64,000 nucleotides of DNA, taken from Amaranthus tricolor. Its lineage: Eukaryota > Streptophyta > Magnoliopsida > Caryophyllales > Amaranthaceae. A model generated the notes under the pieces. It was not told the origin of the DNA. It saw only the letters and a list, made by a program, of their open reading frames with translations, and searched no databases. The DNA is taken from assembly GCF_026212465.1 (NCBI RefSeq), contig NC_080049.1, forward strand, positions 37,261,885 to 37,325,884, read 5' to 3'. Shown one piece after another: positions 13,155 to 24,692 of the stretch (its first letter is position 1; each line of letters begins with the position of its first letter). The position numbers were made by a program, and so were the translations under genes.

Positions 13155-15530
13155 ATGAACAACCAAAAACAATCCCTACGATCCAAGTCAGGCGAGCGCC
13201 AACAAACTGAAGTTGGGGATCCCTCAAACCCTCAACAAAGCCAAAAACCACGTTATACCAATAATCCAAACCCCCACTATGCGCAGGAATGGACCCCTAT
13301 TCCCACTCGTAACCCTCTCGCTGTTTTGGGTGGACAGGAATTAGAGGACGATGAAGCAATACCCTCTGTAGTGAAAGCACCTCCTCTCATAAAGCTAGAG
13401 TTCACCACTCCCCTTAGTGGAGGGCTGACATCAGAGGAAATAGCAACTCTTGCACATGGACTTACACAAGCAATTATTGTTGTTTGAAGCAACCCAACAA
13501 TAACCCCCCTATCGAAACACACTGCACTAAGTAACCCCATTCCTTACCCCTCTTACGAGGAGGATAAGACAAAAAAGCGTCCATGTGCCACTGAACATGG
13601 AGATGCAAAGCACAGAACTTACAGTGTAAAAGATAAACTAGGACTTAGAATTATCCCTGCAAAACAGAGATTAGGTTCTCGACAACATATTATTGATTCT
13701 CAGGCTCAGACCAAAATCAGCTCCGTCCCTAAACAGGAAGCCCAAAGCAGCCTGAAAAGCTGTATACCTGTAGAATCGGCTGCATCCTCAGGACAGAAGA
13801 GAGGAATACATTGCAGGCTAGGACTCAAATGCTCTAACATCAAGGAAAGGTTAAACCCGCAGAGAAAAGCAGCCAAAGAAGACCTTGAGCGAAGACTCAA
13901 GATGTCATGTCACACTCAGGCCTCTTGGTCTGAGGGGCATGAAAGTAGGGAAAAAAGAGAAACCACCAGGTATTGGTAAAGACAACCAGACATCCCTGAA
14001 GATGAGATAGAACCCACCAGAGATCAAGTCAGACAAAGAAAGACTAACAAAGAGAAAACAACCAACCTAAGGAAGGAAGAACCGTAGGCAAAATTAAACA
14101 GGCAAGAGAAGGACAAAAAAGTAGCAACATCCTCTCCAGTCCAAAGAATCAGGATACCAAGCACTTTACCATTTTCCCCTGAAATTGTAGGTGTGTCAGT
14201 AGACCGGGTAAAACTACATGGGTATGTGAGATACGATGGAAGCACAGATCCCACAGAGCACCTTAACGCCTATCAGGGACACATGTCTCTAGGGGCCCAC
14301 AATGACGCTTCCTGGTGTAAGAAGTTCGCCTTGACCATGACAGGACTGGCTCAGACTTGGTTCCAATGCCTCTCTGAGGGTTCTGTCACTAGTTTTGATG
14401 ATCTGGCAGCAAGGTTCATAAGTCAATATGCACCGTTTGTTAGGCGACCCAAACAGTCCATTGAGATGATTTAGCACTCAATGAATACATCGCACAATTT
14501 AGCACAAAGTGCTTAACAGTAACCAAACCTGAAAATTCCATCATTCTCCTGGCGTTCAGGTCAGGGTTGAATGATGAAAGATCTGATGGCAGAAGATTCA
14601 AGGAAGATGATGGTTGGATAAATATTCACAACATGGATGATGTCAGAGAAAGAGCAGAAAGATTCACATCCTTAGAGAATTTCAGACATATTGATGCTAG
14701 TATCAGAGAAGAAAGACACAAGAAAAGAAACCACGACAACCACAACAACAACAATCACAACAACAATAGAGAATCCCACCCTGGTTGCCCTCAGAATGAT
14801 CAGGACAAGAGGAACAGGGCCAAAGGACCTGATTCAAGAAGAAGTCACAGAGATGAAGCCAGGAGACCTACACTCCGCACCTTTGCCCAGTTCACACCCC
14901 TAAACGCCCCTAGGGCAAAAATTTTCCACCTCCCCCAAAATTCTAGATTGTGGGAAAGACCCTCTCCATCCCGTAGTTCAGTTGACAGTATGAACCAATT
15001 CTGCGACTTTCACGGCAGTCCAGGACATTCCACAGAATCCTGTAAAACTTTGAAAAACAACTTGGAAGACCTGATCTAGAGAGGTTATTTCAAAAATTAT
15101 GTAAAGTGGAATAATGAACAGAAAAACAAGGCAGAAGCTGAAAACAAGAGGAATTCGGGTTCAAGCCAAGATGAAGGTGAAGTCAAAAGGCAAAAGAAAG
15201 CGCCTATATTCGTGATCTTTGAAAAATCCGGGACCATAACTGATGGAGAGGCGCATTTGAGAGCTGTCACTCAACCCCCAGCCAGAATTTTTGAAGTTCA
15301 CGAAGAAGCTGAAATGCCAGAATGCCCTGATATGACCTTTGCTAGGGAAGATTGTAGGGGAATCTCTTCCCCTCATTTTGATCCCCTGGTCATGGTAGTA
15401 GAAATTGCAGAATAGCCGATCTACAGAGTCTTGATAGACACAGGATCAGAGGTGAACGTGATATACAGGAGCTGTTGAGACAAGATGGATGTTGGGAGCT
15501 AACATTTGGTGAGAGCAACAACTCCCATAG
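13155..15530 (+). pseudogene. Tat-type gag and N-terminal protease, decayed
   Basis: The first frame opens at the ATG at 13155. A retrotransposon gag domain is clear at 14193-14465 (YDGSTDPTEHL, then ALTMTGLAQTWFQCL and SFDDLAARFISQYA) and continues after a frameshift with ALNEYIAQFSTKCL and LAFRSGLNDER. A CxxH...H...C segment (CDFHGSPGHSTESC) lies at about 15000-15040. The protease active site DTGSEVNVIY is at about 15437-15466. Stops interrupt the reading at several points, including TAG at 15077 and at 15413, both where glutamine would be expected from the family. The frame is cut at 15530 by the younger element. Confidence 0.75.
15526..15530. repeat. Target-site duplication CATAG, left copy (right copy 27224-27228)
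   Basis: CATAG directly precedes the LTR start TGTAACATCT at 15531 and is repeated directly after the LTR end GGGGTGTTACA at 27223. Joining the two flanks with one copy restores the interrupted protease reading of the older element. This proves a single integration event. Confidence 0.95.
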
Positions 15531-16079
15531 TGTAACATCTCGGAATAACTCGGGTCGTACGAGAAGAGAAAATGATCTTTTAAAAACGGAACAAACTGTA
15601 ATCCGAGTCAAACCGGGATGTTAGAAACAGTTTAAAACGGTTTTGAAGCTAAGGAAAAACGTGCGGATCGAGTTCTATTAGCGTTATTAAGAACTACTGG
15701 ATGATAAGAAAAACTTAGCAGCGGATAAGAAACGAAAAGTTGAATCTACTTATTACAACTTGAGAGCGAGAGTCGCCTCACAAAACCAAATGCTTTTTAA
15801 ACTAAATTTTGAAGTTCTTATTAAGACTTCTCTACCCTAATAATTTATTTCTTCAAGGGACAATCCTCACTCCCCAGACCTGCAACTTGACTTACTGCTA
15901 GTCATTGCCCAGATAGGACACAACATCATCGCAGGGTCGTTAAGACCAAAAGCACACGTCAGCGAACGTCGCATACCAATAAATAATAACATACGAGAAA
16001 GTTTAATCAATTAGTTAACAACTCACAGAACCGTACGCTTAATCATGCTTATTAAGAATATTTATTTTCTTGTAAAAGT

Positions 16080-16170
16080 TAGTCAGCCATACTGCTGTAC
16101 TATCCGGCCGTACTGCCAGTACTATCCAGCCATACTGCCGGTACTATCCAGCCATACTGCCGGTACACTC
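16080..16170. repeat. 22-bp tandem repeat in the LTR
   Basis: About four imperfect copies of a unit around CATACTGCCGGTACTATCC. The same array is present at the matching place in the other LTR, at about 25248-25332. Confidence 0.85.
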
Positions 16171-16327
16171 CAAACTCCATAAGTGAGACAATACATTAGG
16201 GGGAGCTAACCCCTAAGCAAGCCTCTACCATAGACACTCGCCTTACTTCGGTGTCTATAGTTAAGTATGCATACCCCCGCGGTGGCCCATAAAGCCCTCA
16301 TATGCCGCGAGTAATTCTCTTCCACCA

Positions 16328-16462
16328 ATTGACGACATACTACGTCCACTTTTAAGTTAGTGAGGTCATACTACCTCTACTTATCAAAACAATATATAAA
16401 GATTGACGTCATACTACGTCCACTTTTAAGTTAGTGAGGACATACTACCTCTACTTATCATA
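16328..16462. repeat. 74-bp tandem duplication in the LTR
   Basis: Two copies of a unit beginning TTGACG and including CATACTACGTCCACTTTTA, starting at about 16328 and 16402. Both copies also occur in the other LTR at about 25490-25622, so the duplication predates this insertion. Confidence 0.85.
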
Positions 16463-18055
16463 TAAATGAATAAAATTATTGATTCGAACGATAACATTAT
16501 TCGTTATGTATACCCATGCCTTACTTTTGGGTATCATTAATACATAATACATCGGACTAATGCGAACCACGCTGCGTGTACATACCTTAAGCAAGATAAC
16601 CAACTCGCAAGCGTCTTAATCAATTCCCGGTCACGAATCGACTTCCTACAAGGTTCAATCGTATTCGGGAAATAAGCACACATACACATTTTCCTCAAAT
16701 CATCCATAACACACATATACAATCACATCCATACCTAGAATACTACACACAACATGAACATCCATCACATACTATAACATGGTATAAACATAAAACTGGA
16801 CAGCCTATACAATCTGTCCAGAAACTCATCTTAAGACTGTCAAACTGAAAATCCGACTTCACCGATGCGTCCGGAAGGCGTCAAAACCCCCGGTTACCAA
16901 TTTTCATAATTTATAACATAGTATAAATATTTTTAACTTAATTTCAAAGCCAAAAATGCTCCAAAAACACAATTTTTCCACTATTTTCAAAACCTACGGG
17001 ATTTCATTTTTTTTATCACAAAAATATAAATTTCAATGCTTTATTCCCTAATAAATCTAAACAATAAAATTTACATAATTTCCATGATCACATCCAAAAA
17101 TAAATTTTAATTAATTATTTATATTTTTCTCAAAAATAAAATTCTTTTTACACCAATTTACACACACAAACACACCACACATATACATGTATATTTCTCT
17201 ACCAACATTATAAATCTCCACTATTTATCAATAAAAATAAAAATAAATTTCCATCACCACATATATTTTTTTTTTATATGAGCAACCATTTTTTTTTTTT
17301 ATGTATATACATATATATATATTTTTTTTTTCAATCATTCATCAAACAATTCTTCTTACACATGTAAACATATCTAAAACCCTAAACCCATACATTAAAT
17401 TTAGATAGAAAAACATCATACTTCCACACATGAAATTTTAAATCATGAACAACTCACAAACTATAAAAATAACACACATAAACATCATGGAAATTTAAAT
17501 TAAAACTTAAAAATAAAACTAGGTTAAGAATTACTTACAATTGCTCAAGAACAACACCAAAATTTTAAGAACCAAATTGATGAATCAAGAAGGCTTAGGC
17601 ATGAGAATAAGAGGGATTTTGAGAGTATTTTTCTTTACTTGCAAATGAATTTGAAAATGAAAAGGAGTAAGGAAAAGGAATAAGGAAAAAGAATAAAGAA
17701 AGAATAAATTAAGGAATTTATGAGATTTTATTGATGATTATTGCCATAATCATTCATTAACCCAAAAATGGAAGTTACAATCTTCCAAAATACTTCCCAT
17801 GGCCGGCCACCATTCATATTCCCTTATTTTTATATTTTTTTTTTTTTTTTTTTTTGAAATCAAAGATAGATTAGGAAAAGATTTGGACTTAAAATGATTT
17901 TAATTGCCTTAAAAGTTGAAGTCTCATGATTTAACCTACTAACAAAATAAATAATAAAAAGAAATATATTTTTTTCTAAAAAGAATAATAATAATAAAAA
18001 TAATAATATTACTAGCAAATCATTTAATATATCGGGAAAATATCGGGGTGTTACA

Positions 18056-18075
18056 GACTACCCCCCTTAAAAAGG
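18056..18075 (-). other. Polypurine tract of the chromovirus
   Basis: On the minus strand, TTTTTAAGGGGGGTAGTC lies immediately before the 3' LTR start. Position and composition fit the plus-strand primer site. Confidence 0.8.
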
Positions 18076-18146
18076 TTTTGACCCCAAAACCTCAACGTAC
18101 AAACACAAAACACGCACCCATCAAACACAAAACACATACAATCACA

Positions 18147-18188
<42 letters not shown>

Positions 18189-18256
18189 GATAAAACAAGC
18201 ACACAACAAAAGAAATAGATCAAAGTAACTCAAAGCGCGCAAAATCCTACCGCTTC

Positions 18257-21200
18257 CTACCCCCTTAAAAAGTTACGTCCCCGTAACTTACTAACCTGAG
18301 GAAAAAGATGCGGATACCTCTCTCGCATTGACGCTTCTGTTTCCCAAGTTGCCTCTTGTGACCGATGATTGGACCATAAAACCTTAACCATTGCAACATC
18401 CTTTCGCCGAGTACTGCGAACCTTTCTATCTAAAATCTGAACAGGTTGCTCTTCATAGGTGAGGCTTTCATCAAGTTCTAACGGTTCTGGGTCTAAGACA
18501 TGCGAAGAAGCCGCAACATAACGTTTTAACTGGGAGATATGAAAAACGTCATGAACCTTACCCAACGCATTAGGTAACGCCAACCGGTAAGCTAACTTCC
18601 CAATCCGTTCCACAATATCATAGGGGCCAATGAAACGCGGGCTCAACTTCCCACGAGCACCAAAACGAACCACACCTCTCATCGGAGACACACGGAGTAA
18701 AACTTTGTCGCCCACTTCGTACTCATCAGGCCGACGTCGAAGATCGGCGTACGATTTTTGTCTATCCTGGGCTGCCTTCATTTTATCGCGAATCAACTTT
18801 ACTTTCTCTGTCATTTGCACAAGCATATCAGGTCCTAAGGTGACGGATTCAGTAAAATCATCCCAACATACAGGACTACGGCACTTACGACCATACAGTG
18901 CTTCAAACGGAGCCATTTGAATCGTTGCCTGATAACTGTTATTATAAGAGAATTCCACTAAATCCAAATGTTCATCCCATGAACCTTGCCATTCCATGGC
19001 TATTGCTCTCAACATGTCTTCTAATATCTGATTGACACGTTCAGTCTGACCATCCGTCATAGGGTGAAAAGACGTGCTATGAAGAAGAGTGGTTCCCAAA
19101 GCCTGCTGTAATGATTTCCAAAAATGTGACAAGTATCGAGTATCACGATCAGAGATAATAGTACGAGGTATTCCGTGATATCGAACAACGTATCGAATAT
19201 AGGCACGAGCAAGTTGTTCCATATCCCACTTACAGTTCATCGGAATAAACCTTGCAGACTTAGTAAGCCTATCCACGATAACCCAAAGAGTATCATTACC
19301 AGTCTTAGTTCGTGGCAACCCTAACACGAAATCCATAGATATGTCATCCCACTTCCAGACCGGGACTTCTAGAGGTTGCAGTAACCCAGCTGGTCTTCGA
19401 TGTTCACTCTTAACCTTTTGACACGTTAAACACTTGGAAACAAATTCAGCAATATTCTTTTTCATACCAGACCACCAAAACATGCATTTTAAATCCTGAT
19501 ACATCTTATCTCCACCAGGATGAACCGAGTATCTAGAATAATGAGCTTCGTTCAACAATTTTTCCTTCAACGAGTCACACCCATCCGGCACACACCATCG
19601 TCCCTTAAAACGAAGACTACCGTCCTCATGAATTGTAAAACCTTCAGCTTTCCCTTCACTGATCTGCTCCCGAAGTTTTATAAACTTTGGGTCTTCCAAT
19701 TGCTTAGCCATAATCTCTTCGAAAAAGGTAGGTTGAATAGACAAGGCACTCCACCTGGCTTCCAATTCCCCTTCTTGGATTATCTCCAAGTTCATTCTCC
19801 CAAACTCCTTACACAACTCCTCAGAGGTTATTAACGCTGAGACGGAATGCCTCGATTTCCTACTCAAAGCATCAGCGACTACATTCGCACGGCCTTCGTG
19901 ATATGAAATCTCTAAATCATAATCACTGATAAGTTCTAACCAACGTCGTTGGCGCAAATTCAACTCGGATTGAGTGAACAAAAATTGCAAACTTTTATGA
20001 TCCGTAAAGACCTTGCATTTGACACCATAAAGGTAATGTCGCCAGATTTTCAATGCGAAAACCACAGCAGCTAACTCCAAGTCATGTGTTGGATAATTCA
20101 CCTCATGAGTCCTTAATTGACGTGAAGCATACGCCACCACCCTTCTATCTTGCATTAAAACACAACCTAATCCATGTTTGGAAGCGTCACTATAGACAGA
20201 GTATTCCAAGGATGGATCAGGTAAGGTCAACACAGGGGCTGTAGTTAACTTCTCCTTCAACAACTGAAATGCCTTCTCACACTCCTCAGTCCATTCAAAC
20301 TTCTTTTCTTTCTTCATCAAGGCTGTTAATGGACGAGCGATGCGAGAAAAGTCCTTCACAAAATGACGATAGTATCCTGCTAACCCCAAGAAACTCCGGA
20401 TATCTGTAACATTCCGAGGTGTAGACCAATCCCGAACAGCTGCTACTTTTGCTGGATCAACAGAAATTCCTTCCTTAGAAACAATGTGACCCAAAAAAGC
20501 CACTTGCTCTAACCAAAATTCACACTTCGAAAACTTAGCATACAACTGATTCTCTCACAGAATCTGCAAGACCATCCTTAAATGTTCTTGATGTTCTTCT
20601 TGGCTCTTGGAATATACCAAAATATCATCAATGAACACCACCACACACTTATCGAGGTACGCGTTAAAAACCCGATTCATCAACCCCATAAATGCTGCGG
20701 GTGCATTGGTCAACCCAAAAGGCATCACTGTAAATTCAAAGTGTCCGTATCTGGTTCTAAAAGCTGATTTGCTAATATCCTCCTCCTTGATGCGTAACTA
20801 ATGATACCCGGACCGCAGATCAATCTTGGAAAAGACTCCTGCCCCTTGCAACTGATCAAAAAGATCATCGATCCGTGGTAATGGATACTTATTCTTTACA
20901 GTGACCTTATTAAGTTCCCTGTAATCAATACAGAGACGCATCGTTCCGTCCTTTTTCCTTACAAACAACACCGGGGCTCCCCAAGGCGACACACTGGGTC
21001 TTATATAACCCTTCTCTAACAACTCCTCCAACTGGATTTTCAATTCTTCCATCTCCCTTGGGGCCATTCGGTAAGGAGCTTTTGAAATTGGTCCTATCCC
21101 AGGGATTAAATCAATCGAGAAATCCACGTCCCTTCTTGGCGGCATACCAGGGAGTTCTTCGGGGAAAACATCTCTAAAATCACAGACCACTGGAATGTTC

Positions 21201-22984
21201 TCAAGCTGCAATTCCCGCTCCCCTACTTTACTTATACTACATAGAAACCACGGTTGCCCTTGCTTGATTAACTTCTTGACTTTTAATGATGATACGATTT
21301 TTATCTTCGGTCCCTTAGGAAGACTCCTATATTTAACCTTCTCCCCCCTAGGTCCACTTAAGGTCACTGACTGTTCTTCACAATCTATTATCGCTTTATA
21401 TCTACTTAGCCAATCCATTCCAAGTATTACATTTAAGTCATCCATTTCTAGAGAAAATAAATTACTTGGAAATTTTACTTTCCCTATCTTAACCGGCACT
21501 TCACGGAACAACGTATTACAATGAAATATCTCCCCGGAAGGAGTAGAGACTGAAAAAGATGTTTCCTCGGGGTTTTCCAATTCTAAGTCCTTAACTCTAG
21601 ACTTTGAAACAAACGAGCATGATGCACCAGAATCAAACAGTACTTTAACGGATTTTTCATTAATACAGAACGTACCTATGACCACATCCGACGCCTGCGC
21701 TGCCTCCCTCGAGTTAACTGCTGAAAGCCTGCCGTCGTTCTGGGTAGAAGTAGTAGCACCTCCTTGATTCCCACGTTGGCTTGAAAAGAAATTCTCGTTT
21801 CTAGCATTTCCCGGTCGTTGCTGAAAACCGGAGTTATTCCCCGAAAACCTTGGGTTTGGGGCACCTCCCAAGTTTCGGCCAAAACTTCCACCATTGTGAT
21901 ATCCCCTACCAGCATCATTACTACTCCGTCCGTTAGTGATTCTTTGTTGTTGGAAACCTCTAGGATTTCTCCCTTGCAACTCTTGTTGCCCTATGCGAGT
22001 ATAACACTCGTATAATCTATGGCCCGGCTTACCACACTAAGAACAGTCCACTAACGCACCCCGGCAGTCCCTTCCTGGGTGGTTCTTTTGGCATCTCCTA
22101 CAGTTGAAGATTCTCTCTTTCCCATTACGATCATACAAAGGCTTCTGCATTCTAGCCTCTAGTCTCGAACTTCCCCCATTCTTGATGTTTTGACCAGAAT
22201 GGAAACCTTTCTCCTGAAAGCCCCCATACGGTTTGTGCTTCTTAAATTGATTTTGGACCTGATTACTCGCATTCGTATCATTATAAAACACGGGTTCTTT
22301 TCTCTTTTCTCCGCTATGGCCCAACTTCTCTTTTTCCTTCCTGATAACATTCCCAATCTGCGCAGCTCTTTTATATAGTTGGTCTAACGTATCATATCTA
22401 TCAGTCTCAATGTGTTTTTGGATCTCATACGATAGACCTAACTCAAAACGCTGTATTTTCTTTCCCTCAGTTGGGACATCGTCAGGGCAAAACTTCAAGT
22501 ATTCCATAAATTTCTGATAATATTCATCTACCGTTAGGTTTCCCATTTCGAACCTAGCAAACTCATTTGATTTGTCCTTCCTAACATGAGGCGGATAAAA
22601 TTGGTCCCTTAACGCCCCCTTAAATCCTTCCCAGCTTAAGTCACCGTCGTTTTCTGACATCAACCTCATCTTACTATGTGTCCACCAATAGTCAGCGTCT
22701 TCCACTAGGAAAAACGCGGCTTGGTCAACCATGAGCTCAGCAGGACATCTCACCACACTAAAAAGCTTGTCAAATTCTCTCAGCCAGTTTTCCAACATAG
22801 AAGGTTCACCTTTTCCACTATAAGTCGAGGGTTTACTCTGGGCTATTCTCTTACTAATTGACGAAGCCTTTTCCTCCAAGGATTTCGGTCTCGGATTCCT
22901 TGCACCAGCTAGGGCCTTGACTAGGTTTCGAAGCACGCGATCAGAGTTTCCTCTTGGCACGGACCTTTTCAAAAAGGGTGCCAT
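18257..22984 (-). pseudogene. Chromovirus gag-pol polyprotein with three in-frame stops
   Basis: From the ATG at 22984 one frame runs to the stop at 18257, 1575 codons before the final stop, with no frameshift. In order: gag (about 22300-22900), zinc-knuckle residues (CRRCQKNHPGRDC, then [11 protein letters not shown]) near 22000-22080, protease ([12 protein letters not shown], about 21620), RT ([16 protein letters not shown] at about 20950, [10 protein letters not shown] at about 20615), RNase H ([13 protein letters not shown], about 20180), integrase ([12 protein letters not shown]; acidic residues in SMDFV, SDRDTRY and QTERVNQ) and a chromodomain-like end ([13 protein letters not shown], then [15 protein letters not shown]). 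TAG at 22037-22039 lies inside the second zinc knuckle, TAG at 20798-20800 follows SGYH in RT, and TGA is at 20555-20557. Without readthrough this copy cannot make pol. Confidence 0.92.
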
Positions 22985-23470
22985 GATGGCAGGTATACTG
23001 CATCAGGTTCAAACAAGGTGTGTAATTACATTTCTATAGCGTTTGAGGTTTAAGGAAAAACTCATTCTGTTATTACTCTAAAATATACAAGGTAGTAGCC
23101 CTAAAGGTAAAAAGGTTGAACAATAAGTCTATAATCGGATTTATTCTTTATTTTATTTTATTATTTTTTTTTTATTTATTTATTTATTTTTTTTTCATAA
23201 ACACCACACTGAATCGATTCTACTTTCAAATGTTTATCTTATAAAATCTCGGAATAAAACAGGATTCAAATTCAAAACAAATAAACCATATACTTCCAAT
23301 CTAGAAAGAATACTTGGGTATAAATTCCCACATAGTCATTGTTCAAAGCTACAAAAGTTCGTGATAAACAACCAAATCATCCAATCAACAAAATTGTTCG
23401 CAATTTATTCTACTAATGAACTAGACATACGAACTCAATCACATGCATCATCAAAATAAAGTAAAAACAA

Positions 23471-24382
23471 TCAGGCACATAAAGGTGACGCATCCATGCG
23501 GTCCCGATCCTCCATGTATTGATCAGGGTCAAAATCAGCATCATCAGAGTCATCGCTAGACGCGCTATCGGAATCAGAAGGGGTTCCCACAGATAAGGAA
23601 TCACTCATAGAAAGTCGCTCTTCAGAATCAGAAAGCTCTACTATTATTGGTTCGGGTGGTTCCTCTTCCCACATCATGATTTCACTCTCCTCCTCGCTCA
23701 TAAGATCCTCTCGCCTCACCGGCCAACCCCCTAAAATAATATGCTCACTATCATCATCACTCATCATTCCATCTCTATAAGCTAATTCCCCCTCATCAGG
23801 ATCTTCTACCACTCCTAAAGGATCTTCCTCCATAAATTCTTCCTGCTCCGCATCAAAATTTCCTTCGAAATCCTCCTCAAATTCCTCTTCTGGGTCCTCA
23901 TCGGGGTCCTCCTCCTCCGGGTCCTCTTCTGGATCCTCTTCTGGATCCTCCTCTGGATCCTCCTCTGGATCCCTCTCAAAATCCAACCCCTCGAAGATTA
24001 TAAACGACATTGAGTCTGGGTCTACTATGTGAACATCCTCCTCATTATTATCTCTCCTTGCCCCACTAGACTCTGGAACGTCAACTCCGTCCCGACCCTC
24101 AGTTTGCACTGCTCTTACCCTCCTGTCAAGCTCTAGGTGAAACTCGTCTATCATCCCCATCAATGTATTCGTTTCCTTTTCCATTATTCTTTCATACACC
24201 TGTTTGGACTTTTTGTAGATCATTTCCATTCGTCGGGTGTAATCCAAATCACTTTCTCCCTCTTTTCTATCCCAAATTCCCTGAACCTCTATTTCTGCCC
24301 AAGCTGGGGCATTATCTAAAACTCTCCAGGGTTCCTCTCGGGTATTAATTCCTTCATCGGCCGGTCTTTTTCCTTTATCCAT
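23471..24382 (-). CDS. Extra acidic ORF between primer site and gag of the chromovirus, 303 aa, unknown function
   Basis: This ORF reads in the same direction as gag-pol, starts about 290 bp after the primer site (ATG at 24382, protein start MDKGKRPADEG) and ends 486 bp before the gag start. It is intact. The N-terminal 120 residues are mixed and may be helical, with many charged residues (EIEVQGIWDRKEGESDLDY, then RIMEKETNTLMGMIDEFHL). The middle has about five DPEE repeats, and the rest to the C-terminus is strongly acidic with runs of D, E and S. I see no membrane segment, zinc motif or known domain. Additional ORFs before gag are known in some plant gypsy elements such as Ogre. I do not recognise this one. 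It could be an accessory protein, or leader sequence without coding function, though 303 open codons argue against chance. Confidence 0.6.
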   Translation of the reverse strand: MDKGKRPADEGINTREEPWRVLDNAPAWAEIEVQGIWDRKEGESDLDYTRRMEMIYKKSKQVYERIMEKETNTLMGMIDEFHLELDRRVRAVQTEGRDGVDVPESSGARRDNNEEDVHIVDPDSMSFIIFEGLDFERDPEEDPEEDPEEDPEEDPEEEDPDEDPEEEFEEDFEGNFDAEQEEFMEEDPLGVVEDPDEGELAYRDGMMSDDDSEHIILGGWPVRREDLMSEEESEIMMWEEEPPEPIIVELSDSEERLSMSDSLSVGTPSDSDSASSDDSDDADFDPDQYMEDRDRMDASPLCA

Positions 24383-24673
24383 GAGAGAAGAAAAAAATAA
24401 TAATCGAACTTCCTGACTCACAAGGAAAGAAAACAAGGCAATCAATTTCTAAGATCAGACAAAGATAGATAATTCAAAACATCAGAGATATAGACACAGA
24501 AATGCTATCATACACACATCAAGTTATCCATGACATCATGCTTAAAGACACAAAGCATAACACATCATATCCCCTTATTGTCTACCCCTTTTACTCTCGT
24601 TAATTAAAAAAATTTTTTTTTTTTTTTTTTTTAACATTAGTCTATCGATATAGATAAATAACACTAAATAAAA

Positions 24674-24690
24674 CTCCCGCTCTGATACCA
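24674..24690 (-). other. Primer binding site (initiator methionine tRNA)
   Basis: On the minus strand TGGTATCAGAGCGGGAG starts two bases after the 5' LTR end. TGGTATCAGAGC is the usual plant sequence complementary to initiator tRNA-Met. Confidence 0.9.
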
Positions 24691-24692
24691 GT

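Larger units (their letters stand above)
15531..18055 (-). repeat. 3' LTR of the chromovirus (left copy)
   Basis: In element orientation it begins TGTAACACCCCG at 18055 and ends GATGTTACA at 15531, giving short perfect terminal repeats. It is 2525 bp long. It contains two internal tandem repeat blocks (16080-16170 and 16328-16462) and long T-rich runs. A small ORF inside (16537-16722, minus) occurs in both LTRs and resembles no known protein. Confidence 0.95.

Noticed and set aside
16537..16722. 61-codon ORF present in both LTRs (also 25699-25884)
   Set aside because: It is duplicated only because the LTRs are duplicated, and it has no coding features or family match.
18120..18187. Poly(A) run as a retroposed mRNA tail
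   Set aside because: It lies inside the chromovirus between polypurine tract and pol end, with no retrocopy attached; simple homopolymer.
23870..24000. Acidic repeat as a mere microsatellite in non-coding leader
   Set aside because: Repeats are 15-18 bp and in frame within a 303-codon open frame extending well beyond them on both sides, so coding is more likely.
24674..24692. Possible tRNA-Met gene fragment
   Set aside because: The match to initiator tRNA is only the 3' complement next to an LTR; it is the primer binding site.
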